Shown here: in pieces, positions 26,099 through 33,084 of the stretch
Layout of the letters: the number at the start of each line of letters is the position of its first letter
Position numbering within the stretch: position 1 is the first letter of the stretch
DNA from: Micromonospora coriariae
Lineage (GTDB): Bacteria; Actinomycetota; Actinomycetes; Mycobacteriales; Micromonosporaceae
Direction: 5' to 3'
Assembly (NCBI RefSeq): GCF_900091455.1
Contig: NZ_LT607412.1
Location: forward strand, 62,001-126,000
DNA length: 64,000 nt
Notes under the pieces: generated by a model
Told to the model about the DNA's origin: nothing
Databases searched by the model: none
Seen by the model: the letters and a program-made list of their open reading frames with translations, nothing else
Program-made: the position numbers and the translations under genes

Positions 26099-26133
26099 GC
26101 TCCTCGCCTCTACGTCAGAGCGCGGGAGCGTAC

Positions 26134-26583
26134 GTGATCAAGTTGTTCAGGACCAAGAAGTCCACATGCCGCTGTCGGCCCCAGTGGCCGGCTCTGGTGA
26201 CGGAGATGAACGGCTATGGCATGCCGTGCCAACCATCCGAGCACGGCAGTCCGGTGACCAGGCTATTGGAGCTGTCAGCGCGGTGCGCCGGATGCGCCGC
26301 GACCTACCCGGGCAACTTCATCATCGAACCAGGCACGCCGCCTCCGTTCGACTGGGCGCGGGAGCCTGAGAACACCGTGTGCTCCTGCGAGCCACGGTGG
26401 CCGAAACTGATGGTGATGCTGCGTGGCCAGTACTACCTCGGCTACCCAGGTACGGAGGGCCAGCTGGTTGTTGACGGCGCAGCGGAGGGGGCCTTCTGCG
26501 ATAGCTGCGGCGCCCGCTTCCTCGGGGACATGGCAGTCGACCTCACCGACAGGTCGCACCTCGAAGATCCTGACGAGACGTAG
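26134..26583 (+). CDS. Cysteine-rich duplicated zinc-ribbon-like protein
   Basis: 149 aa from GTG 26134. Two similar halves each start with a CxC-xxWP unit (TCRCRPQWPALV at about 11; VCSCEPRWPKLM at about 90) and end with a CxxC-GA/AA unit (CAGCAATYPGNF; CDSCGARFLGD). Four cysteine clusters suggest two zinc sites formed after an internal duplication. No family or function recognised. Flanked by intergenic DNA, so probably monocistronic. Confidence 0.65.
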   Translation: MIKLFRTKKSTCRCRPQWPALVTEMNGYGMPCQPSEHGSPVTRLLELSARCAGCAATYPGNFIIEPGTPPPFDWAREPENTVCSCEPRWPKLMVMLRGQYYLGYPGTEGQLVVDGAAEGAFCDSCGARFLGDMAVDLTDRSHLEDPDET

Positions 26584-26717
26584 CAGATATGACCCCGGCC
26601 GGCCCGGGTCGATGCCAGCCGGAGGTCCTCGGCTGACTTGGCTGTACCAATGGCTGCACGGAGGCCGCGGTGATCGTACCGACCGGGAGCGGGAAGTTGC
26701 TGACCTGCGGTGACATG

Positions 26718-26763
26718 GGTGCGCCCGGCAGGATTCGAACCTGGGGCCTTCGGATTGAAGGAG
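26718..26763 (-). pseudogene. Degenerate 3' half of tRNA-Arg(CCT)
   Basis: On the minus strand the sequence runs from a CTCCTTCAATCCGAAG anticodon-arm-like segment, through CCCCAGGTTCGAATCCTG (T arm), to CCGGGCGCACC (3' acceptor strand). It resembles the 3' half of an actinobacterial tRNA-Arg(CCT), but with two extra bases in the anticodon loop, one T-stem mismatch and no 5' half. tRNA 3' halves are the usual integration targets of actinobacterial integrative elements, so this may be an old att-site remnant. Confidence 0.55.
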
Positions 26764-26883
26764 ATCGCGGATGGCTGGTCGAGCGGCTGCATCCCTGGTC
26801 AGCCCGTCTGCCGTTGTCTGATGGCGTCGTCGTCAGCCGGTCGTCTCGGCGGTACGGATGGCCGTACAGGGATCAGTTCTTCG

Positions 26884-27141
26884 TCAGACCCTCGTAGCCT
26901 TGACCCGCGATCGGCGCATCATGACGAGGACGATGATGGCAGCGGCCAGGAGACCGGGACCGCAGTGGACGGCAAGGACTCCCGGCAGGTCGGGCCCGCC
27001 CCAGTCATTCCGGTAGCTGGCAGGGTCCGAGAAGTCGATGATGAATAGCTCCATCACGGCCCGAACGATGAAGTACAGAGCAACGATCAGGCCGAGGACG
27101 GTCCCGATGATGGACAGGGCCTTGCGCAACTTGACCTCCAT
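26884..27141 (-). CDS. Small two-TM membrane protein
   Basis: 85 aa. Two hydrophobic helices (ALSIIGTVLGLIVALYFIV and PGLLAAAIIVLVMM) flank a polar loop containing DFSDPASYRNDWGGPDLPGV. That loop resembles one I recall from small actinobacterial membrane proteins of unknown function. It ends in a basic cytoplasmic tail (RRSRVK). Confidence 0.7.
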   Translation of the reverse strand: MEVKLRKALSIIGTVLGLIVALYFIVRAVMELFIIDFSDPASYRNDWGGPDLPGVLAVHCGPGLLAAAIIVLVMMRRSRVKATRV

Positions 27142-27288
27142 TGTGAGCGCAGTTGCCTGGCCGGCCTGACCCTATTGCCTGCATCCAAGCTCGACTGTCC
27201 TGCGGATCTCCTCGCCGGGCAGTCTCCGACCTTGCAGCCTCCCCGGACCGGGACAAGGTAGAGCGCCCGAGTCGGGCGGCCCGGTCAC

Positions 27289-27496
27289 ATGTCGCCCGGC
27301 TATCTGGAATATCAGTTCGCCTACGCCGCCCCGCCGCCGTGGCCGGGGAGCGGCAAGGAGGCCGTCGACGCTCCCTGCTGTCAACACCTGCTCGCCGCTC
27401 TGGCCGACCCCGGCCAGCCCAGAGCGCGACGACCCTGTTGAGATGCTCAGCGCGGGCTTCGATCCCGCCCGTTACCACCACGCAACCGCCGCATAG
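27289..27496 (+). pseudogene. Small hypothetical protein, frameshifted
   Basis: ATG 27289 opens a protein-like frame (MSPGYLEYQFAYAAPPPWPG, then DAPCCQHLLAALAD) that ends at 27441. In the +1 frame, ERDDPVEMLSAGFDPARYHH continues to a stop at 27496. The two pieces read as one short protein broken by a frameshift (or a sequencing error). Family unknown. Confidence 0.35.
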
Positions 27497-27501
27497 GTCA
27501 G

Positions 27502-27689
27502 CCGTGACCACCAGTCGACAACGCGCGGCACTTGGCGAATTCCTGGACGCGCTGGTACCCCGGTCGCGGGCCCTGGGCGTGGAGGGGATCGTGGTGGCAC
27601 GCGTCGCGCACGCCCAGCGGCTACCCGCCAGCAGTCGCCGGGAAGCCGCCCGGATCGGCGCGGAACTCACCGAGCGCTATGCGCGCTGA
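27502..27689 (+). CDS. Short hypothetical protein
   Basis: 62 aa from GTG 27502. Helical, charged sequence (ALGEFLDALVPRSRALGVEG, then SSRREAARIGAELTERYA). It follows the frameshifted 27289-27496 gene by 5 bp, so the two may once have formed an operon. Family unknown. Confidence 0.4.
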
Positions 27690-27798
27690 CAGCCCACCTT
27701 CGACACCGTCAGCTAGCCGGACGACGTTGCCTGACGGCAAGTTTAAGTTTTGCTTATCGGGTTGTGGATCAACGAGGGAAGCTCGGTACCTTGCCCGA

Positions 27799-28446
27799 AT
27801 GCGACACATCAAGACCGTAATCGCCGCGCTCATCGTGGGTCCGCTGGCCTGGGTCCTGCTCGCCGCTGGACAAGGCCGGGCCATGAGGGTGTTCGCGGAT
27901 GCGCAGGACAGTGGTGATGCGCTCGACCCTAACGCTCTGCTCAAGCCGTTGCTGGTGCTGGCGGCTGCTGGCCTTCTCCTCGGGCTCATCGCCACCGTCC
28001 GGATCTCCCCGATCGGCTCGGTGCTGGCGGGACTTGCGTACATAGTCAGCTACGCAGGCCTGTTGTTCAGCCCGGTACGGCTGCTGGACCTGCTCAGTCA
28101 CAAGCTCAGCGTGGCGGGTTACCAGATTGACTTGCTCACCCCCGTACGGACCGGGACGACGCTGCTGCTGGGCTCGCTGCTCCTGGTCGGGGTCGCCAGT
28201 GTCCAGCGGTGGCGGCGCTGGCCGCAGTCGGACGCCGATGAGCCGACGATCCTTGCCCCGGACACGATCATTCCGCCGGTATCGGAACGGGACCGCCCGC
28301 TCGGCGCGGACGGGCTCGGCTCGACGAAGCAGGGTGAGGATCCGATGAAGCCGGGTAAGTCCGACGAACCGGCGTCGGCGATGGCCGGCGGTTCGCGCTG
28401 GACCGATTCGCCGCGCAGCCATTCCATGACAGAGCCCTGGCAGTAA
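27799..28446 (+). CDS. Four-TM membrane protein with acidic tail
   Basis: 215 aa. Hydrophobic segments at about 5-24 (VIAALIVGPLAWVLLAAG), 50-68 (LLKPLLVLAAAGLLLGLIA), 76-95 and 118-135 (GTTLLLGSLLLVGVASVQ) are followed by a polar, disordered C-terminal tail of about 75 residues. This arrangement is common in actinobacterial membrane proteins of unknown role. Confidence 0.8.
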   Translation: MRHIKTVIAALIVGPLAWVLLAAGQGRAMRVFADAQDSGDALDPNALLKPLLVLAAAGLLLGLIATVRISPIGSVLAGLAYIVSYAGLLFSPVRLLDLLSHKLSVAGYQIDLLTPVRTGTTLLLGSLLLVGVASVQRWRRWPQSDADEPTILAPDTIIPPVSERDRPLGADGLGSTKQGEDPMKPGKSDEPASAMAGGSRWTDSPRSHSMTEPWQ

Positions 28447-28571
28447 GACGCGACGCGCTGGCCCGCCGCTGGGGACGGGCTACCCGAGCTGACCGGGAAG
28501 CCTGCGTCAACGGTTCGGGCAAGTCGGCGCAGGGCAACCTCTGCCTCCGGGTCGAGGACGGCGGCGCCATC

Positions 28572-28931
28572 GTGGTCGACCGCACCCTCAGCCGTTCCGG
28601 CACCGTTTCACTGGCCGGCACATCGTCCTGGCCCGCCGCGGGAGCCTTCACGGTCCCCCGACACGGGCGCGGGGGGCAGGGGGACCTCGCGGTAGAACTG
28701 GATGTCTTCGAAGCCGTAGGTGGCTACGTCCTGGCTGCTGACCCCGAGGATCAGGCCTACGCGGCCAACCGCGCCACCGGGCTGATCTGCCTGCACTTCG
28801 CCAGCACCTACGACGGGAACACCACACGGCCGCAGTCAGAATCCCCGCCGGCGCTTCTGGCGATCCGCCACGACGACGGGGCGTACATGGAAACCTTCAC
28901 CTTCACCCCGACCGGCACCGCCTACCGCTGA
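28572..28931 (+). CDS. Hypothetical protein, possibly N-terminally incomplete
   Basis: 119 aa from GTG 28572, but the same frame stays open upstream to about 28440 (including WGRATRADREACVNGSG, KSAQGNLCLRVEDGG) without a good start codon. The true gene may therefore be longer or have lost its start. Beta-rich composition; no motif recognised. Confidence 0.45.
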   Translation: MVDRTLSRSGTVSLAGTSSWPAAGAFTVPRHGRGGQGDLAVELDVFEAVGGYVLAADPEDQAYAANRATGLICLHFASTYDGNTTRPQSESPPALLAIRHDDGAYMETFTFTPTGTAYR

Positions 28932-29003
28932 TATCTACCCGGCCGGTTACCGTGCGCGCTACCCGCGGCCAGCGGCGGAGAAGTACCCACTGACCTGCTC
29001 GCC

Positions 29004-29348
29004 GTGGCCGATGATGAGCTCGTGACGACATGTGGGCGCTGCGGTTCGCCGGTCCGGCGTTGGCGCCGACGCGCTGGCGCCGCCGCCACCGGCGCGGCCG
29101 CCGGGGGTGCATCGGCGGTCGGCGTCGTCAGCCTCGGCGCCCTGGCCGTCGGCGCACTGGCCCTCGGGTCCGTCGCCGTCGGTGCGATGGCAATCGGACG
29201 CCTGGTGGTCCGCCGCGCGGCCGTACGACACCTGCAGCTCCGTTCGGTACACGTCGGTCGGCTGGAGATCGACGCTCTCCTTGTAGCGGACGATGGGGGA
29301 CGCCCCTCCCACAGCAATCCCGATGCTCCTACGGACGTCAACCCGTGA
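29004..29348 (+). CDS. Short-repeat (GALAVG) beta-helix-like protein
   Basis: 114 aa. After a CGRCGSP zinc-knuckle-like start, the centre is built of five-residue steps (VSLGALAVGALALGSVAVGA, then MAIGRLVVRRAAVRHLQLRS). This pattern suggests a pentapeptide-like or left-handed beta-helix fold. The function of such proteins is unknown. The start could also be the GTG at 29022. Confidence 0.65.
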   Translation: MADDELVTTCGRCGSPVRRWRRRAGAAATGAAAGGASAVGVVSLGALAVGALALGSVAVGAMAIGRLVVRRAAVRHLQLRSVHVGRLEIDALLVADDGGRPSHSNPDAPTDVNP

Positions 29349-29383
29349 AGCCTTGACCCCAGGCACCACCACAGAGGCCCAAC

Positions 29384-29415
29384 CTGCTCCCCCGCTACAC
29401 ATGCGGGGGTGTCCC
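29384..29415. repeat. Isolated CRISPR I-E-repeat-like hairpin
   Basis: CTGCTCCCCCGC, then TACACAT, then GCGGGGGTGTCCC. CCCCCGC (29389-29395) pairs perfectly with GCGGGGG (29403-29409). The flanks (CTGCT...TGTCCC) resemble actinobacterial type I-E CRISPR repeats, but only one copy exists and no cas gene is in the window. It may simply be a terminator for the 29004-29348 gene. Confidence 0.45.
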
Positions 29416-29612
29416 GGCTGGTGGACGGCCTTGGATACTCACGTGGCTACTCAACGGGCACAGGAGTACGCGGGTCGACGCCCGGCGGGTGTTCAGTGGT
29501 TCGACGTCACCTGGCGGCAGGTGACGTCGTACTGCGCAACGTCGGATTCTTCGAATTCTGCGCCCGGTAGTAGGGACCCGGCGATGCCGCCGTCCGCCCA
29601 GAACAGCAGCTC

Positions 29613-30419
29613 ATGAGCACTGCACGGCCGCTGGTCCTGTGTCGGGGATCTCCGGGCCGCCGGTTGTCCACCCGCCGTCCGGTGCGTCAGTCTCAGCGGG
29701 TGGTCATCCTGCTCATCGCGTTCGGCATCGTGCTGCTCGGCGCCTTCGCCCAGGCGGTCAGCGGCTTCGGGTACGCGCTGGTGACCGTGCCGTTGCTGGC
29801 CGCCGCCGTCGACCCGCGCGCCGCCGTGGTGGTGTCGGCACTGACCGGCGTCGGGCTGACCGTCACCGCGGCCATCCGGGAACGCGCCCACGCCCGGTGG
29901 CGGGTCGCGGCGGCACTCACCGCCACCGCCCTGCTCGGCCTGCCGGCCGGCCTGCTGGTTCTCGCGCTCGCGCCAGAGAGGCTGCTCAGCGCGCTGATCG
30001 CGGTCGTGGTGCTCGGCTGCGCCGCGCTGGTCTGGTCCAGGGCGCCGATCCGCACCGGACGGATCGGTCTCGGCGCCATCGGCGTCCTCGTCGGGGTGCT
30101 GACCGCCGCCACCGGGACGAACGGGCCGCCGCTGGTCGCCGCTTTCCAGTCGCTCGGCTACGATCCGCGCACCTTCCGGGCCACCCTGGCGGCGACCTTC
30201 TCGGGCACCAGTCTGATGGGGCTGACGGGGTTCCTGCTGGCCGGTCAGATACACGGCGATGTGGTGCGGATCTCCCTCGTGGCGCTCCCCGCGGTGCCGC
30301 TGGGTTGGTGGCTGGGAAACCGACTGTTCCACCGCATCGACCCCGTGGTGTTCCGACGGATCGTGCTGGTCGGGCTGCTCGGCAGCGCCGGTGCCGCGCT
30401 CGCGAGCATGGCCGGCTGA
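29613..30419 (+). CDS. TauE/SafE-family permease
   Basis: 268 aa from ATG 29613; GTG 29700 is an alternative start, since the first 29 residues are basic and unlike the family. About eight TM helices. The first carries the family signature LLGAFAQAVSGFGYALVTVP and the second half repeats it as GVLTAATGTNGPPLVAAFQS. This family exports sulfite, sulfoacetate or other organosulfur anions. The substrate here is unknown. Confidence 0.9.
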   Translation: MSTARPLVLCRGSPGRRLSTRRPVRQSQRVVILLIAFGIVLLGAFAQAVSGFGYALVTVPLLAAAVDPRAAVVVSALTGVGLTVTAAIRERAHARWRVAAALTATALLGLPAGLLVLALAPERLLSALIAVVVLGCAALVWSRAPIRTGRIGLGAIGVLVGVLTAATGTNGPPLVAAFQSLGYDPRTFRATLAATFSGTSLMGLTGFLLAGQIHGDVVRISLVALPAVPLGWWLGNRLFHRIDPVVFRRIVLVGLLGSAGAALASMAG

Positions 30420-30581
30420 GCGGGTCGTCCACGGCCCCCCGGTGCTGGCTGCAGTGCCGTATCCGGCGGTGGCGGGCTGGCCGGTCGTCTCCCGGTCACG
30501 GCCGGCCCCGCCCTGGCTCCTGGCAAATCGGCGGTTACCGGGCAACGCGGGTTTTTCCTGACTACGGTATCTGCGGAGGCG

Positions 30582-32465
30582 ATGTCGGTGACGATGGAAG
30601 CAGAGCGCACCCTGCCCGCGGAGGAGCTCACACGACTGGGTGAGCTCGCCGCCCAGCTGCGAGTGGACGCGATCCGGTGCAGCACCAGGGCAGGATCGGG
30701 GCATCCGACCTCGAGTCTGTCCGCCGCGGACCTGCTCGCGGTGCTGATCTCCCGGCACCTGCGTTACCAGTGGACGGACCCGCGCGGTCGGACCAACGAC
30801 CACCTGATCTTCTCCAAGGGCCACGCCTCACCGCTGTTGTATGCGGTCTTCAAGGCGGTGGGTGCGATCACCGATCAGGAGTTGGTGGAAACCTACCGCC
30901 AGCTGGGGTCGCGCCTGCAGGGACACCCCACGCCGGCCCTGCCCTGGGTCGACGTGGCCACCGGATCGCTCGGTCAGGGACTGCCCGTCGGGGTCGGGAT
31001 CGCGCTCGCCGGCCGGCACCTCGACCACCTGCCGTTCCACGTGTGGGCGCTGTGCGGCGACAGCGAGATGGCCGAGGGCTCCATCTGGGAGGCGCTTGAC
31101 AAGGCCGGCCACTACGGGCTGCACAACCTCACAGCGATCGTCGACATCAACCGGTTCGGGCAACGGGGCCCGACCGAGCTGGAATGGGACCTGGACACCT
31201 ACCGCCGCCGGGTCGAGGCGTTCGGCTGTCAGGCGCTCGTCATCGACGGACACGACCTGGCCGCGATCGACGAGGCGTTCGCCCGGGCGCGGCAGGCGAC
31301 GGGTCCGACCGTGGTGCTCGCCCGGACGGTCAAGGGCAAGGGGGTGCCGGAGATCGAGAACCAGCCCGGGTGGCACGGCAAGCCGCTGAAACCCGACATG
31401 GCCGAGCAGGCCGTAACGGCTCTCGGCGGGGTACGCCAGATCCGCGTCACCGGGCCGCGACCCAAGCCCACCCCGCCCGCTAGTTCCCCCGCCGGCGAGC
31501 CGCCCACGCTGCCGCGATACGACAAGGGGACGAAGGTGGCCACCCGGAACGCGTACGGTGACGCGCTGCGCGCGCTGGGCTCGCGGCCCGACGTGGTCGC
31601 CCTGGACGGTGAGGTCAGCGACTCCACCCGCGCCGACAAGTTCGCCGAGGCGTATCCCGACCGGTTCTTCGAGATGTTCATCTCCGAACAGCAACTGGTC
31701 GCCGCCGCAGTCGGACTGCAGGTACGCGGCTATCGGCCCTTCGCCGCGACCTTCGCCGCATTCTTCTCCCGCGCCTACGACTTCGTGCGGATGGCCGCCG
31801 TCTCCCGGGCCGACATCGCCCTGTCCGGGTCGCACTGCGGGGTGGAGGTCGGGACGGACGGTCCCTCCCAGATGGGGCTGGAGGACCTGGCGGCCATGCG
31901 CGCCGTGCAGGGCTCGACAGTGCTGTATCCCAGCGACGCCGTGTCCTGCGCGGCCCTCGTTGCGCAGATGGTCGACCGCAAGGGCGTCAACTACCTGCGC
32001 ACCACCCGAGGCAAGTACCCGGTGCTCTACGACAACGAAGACACCTTCCCGGTCGGCGGCAGCAAACTGCTCCGCGGCGGCGACGACGACGACATCGCGC
32101 TGATCGGCGCCGGGGTGACGGTGCACAACTGCCTCGCCGCCGCCGACGAGCTGGCGCGCGAGGGAATCAAGGCCCGGGTCATCGACCTGTATTCGATCAA
32201 GCCACTGGACCGGGACCGGTTGCTCGACGCCGTCCGGACCACCGGCGGTCGGCTGCTGGTGGTCGAGGACCACTACCCGGAGGGTGGCGTGGGATCGGCG
32301 GTCCTCGAGTCCCTGGCCGACCTCGCCGAGCCGGTGCGGGTGAAGCACCTGGCGGTACGGGGCCTGCCCACCTCCGGTACCCCGACCCAGCTGATGGACC
32401 AGGCCGGGATCGGGGTGAACGCCATCGTCGCGGCGGCACGCGCCGCACAGGCCCCCGGCCACTGA
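30582..32465 (+). CDS. tkt: Transketolase
   Basis: 627 aa, ATG 30582 with GGAGG just upstream. N-terminal TPP-binding half: AGSGHPTSSLSAADLL, HLIFSKGHASPLLYAVFKA, GSLGQGLPVGVGIALAG and CGDSEMAEGSIWEALDKAG. Pyrimidine-binding half: SEQQLVAAAVGLQVRGYRPF with the conserved Glu. The C-terminal regulatory domain closes the protein. The size (627 aa) and a linker of about 30 residues fit the single-chain type found in actinobacteria and vertebrates. Pentose phosphate pathway, cytoplasmic. It is likely an accessory copy, because it lacks the usual neighbours tal and zwf. Confidence 0.95.
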   Translation: MSVTMEAERTLPAEELTRLGELAAQLRVDAIRCSTRAGSGHPTSSLSAADLLAVLISRHLRYQWTDPRGRTNDHLIFSKGHASPLLYAVFKAVGAITDQELVETYRQLGSRLQGHPTPALPWVDVATGSLGQGLPVGVGIALAGRHLDHLPFHVWALCGDSEMAEGSIWEALDKAGHYGLHNLTAIVDINRFGQRGPTELEWDLDTYRRRVEAFGCQALVIDGHDLAAIDEAFARARQATGPTVVLARTVKGKGVPEIENQPGWHGKPLKPDMAEQAVTALGGVRQIRVTGPRPKPTPPASSPAGEPPTLPRYDKGTKVATRNAYGDALRALGSRPDVVALDGEVSDSTRADKFAEAYPDRFFEMFISEQQLVAAAVGLQVRGYRPFAATFAAFFSRAYDFVRMAAVSRADIALSGSHCGVEVGTDGPSQMGLEDLAAMRAVQGSTVLYPSDAVSCAALVAQMVDRKGVNYLRTTRGKYPVLYDNEDTFPVGGSKLLRGGDDDDIALIGAGVTVHNCLAAADELAREGIKARVIDLYSIKPLDRDRLLDAVRTTGGRLLVVEDHYPEGGVGSAVLESLADLAEPVRVKHLAVRGLPTSGTPTQLMDQAGIGVNAIVAAARAAQAPGH

Positions 32466-32534
32466 CGCGGCGGGCGCCGTTTCACCCTTGGACGCGCGGG
32501 TAGACGCAGCATTCGCGGCAGGAAGGGGTTCGAG

Positions 32535-32942
32535 ATGGACTACACGGAGTTCATCCAGTCGGTGGCGGCTCGACCGAAGGTGTCACCGACCCTGGCCGAG
32601 CCGATCACCCGTGCCACGCTCGCGACGTTGGCGGAGCGGCTCAGCGGCGGCCAGGCACGGGATCTCGCCGCGCAGCTTCCCGAGGAGCTGCGGGCAGACC
32701 TACGCAAACCCGACGAGCAGGCCGAACCGTTCGAGCTTCCCGAGTTCTTCGAGCGGGTGCAACAACGCGCCGCGGTGGAGTTGCAGGCGGCGACCGACGG
32801 GGTGCGCGCCGTGCTGGACACGCTGCGGGACGCGGTCAGCGCGAAGGAGTACGAGGACTCCATCGCCCAGTTGCCGAAGGAGTTCTGGCAGCTGACCGGG
32901 CCGGCCGCCACCCGGCTCGAACCCCGCCGGATCGGCACATAG
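32535..32942 (+). CDS. DUF2267-domain protein
   Basis: 135 aa, ATG 32535 preceded by AGGAAGG. Sequence typical of DUF2267: ITRATLATLAERLSGGQARD, LAAQLPEELRADL and EFFERVQQRAAVE. All-helical, often found near stress or dormancy genes in actinobacteria; molecular role unknown. It follows the transketolase gene by 69 bp and may be cotranscribed with it. Confidence 0.9.
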   Translation: MDYTEFIQSVAARPKVSPTLAEPITRATLATLAERLSGGQARDLAAQLPEELRADLRKPDEQAEPFELPEFFERVQQRAAVELQAATDGVRAVLDTLRDAVSAKEYEDSIAQLPKEFWQLTGPAATRLEPRRIGT

Positions 32943-33048
32943 GCCCGGCCGCGTCACGCCCGTAGCCGGACCTCGGCGGATTCGCGGTCGCTGCGCAGCC
33001 CCTTGCAGCAGGGGTGGCGCAGTCCGGGCGGCGGGCTGACCCAAGTTA

Positions 33049-33077
33049 CCGCCCCGGGCCGTGGTGGCCCGGGGCGG
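33049..33077. terminator. Perfect 12-bp hairpin, probably bidirectional
   Basis: CCGCCCCGGGCC (33049-33060) pairs with GGCCCGGGGCGG (33066-33077) around the loop GTGGT. It lies between the convergent DUF2267 and ileS genes, 7 bp beyond the ileS stop, so it can terminate both. Confidence 0.85.
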
Positions 33078-33084
33078 CGGAGAG

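Noticed and set aside
26710..27048. Plus-strand frame beginning VRPAGFEPGAFGLKE
   Set aside because: This kind of translation arises from reading a tRNA antisense; the DNA is better explained as a tRNA-Arg remnant.
29384..29415. A CRISPR array
   Set aside because: Only one repeat-like unit and no cas gene; I found no regularly spaced second copy.
30828..32462. 544-codon minus-strand frame across the transketolase gene
   Set aside because: Shadow created by third-position GC bias; no protein signature.
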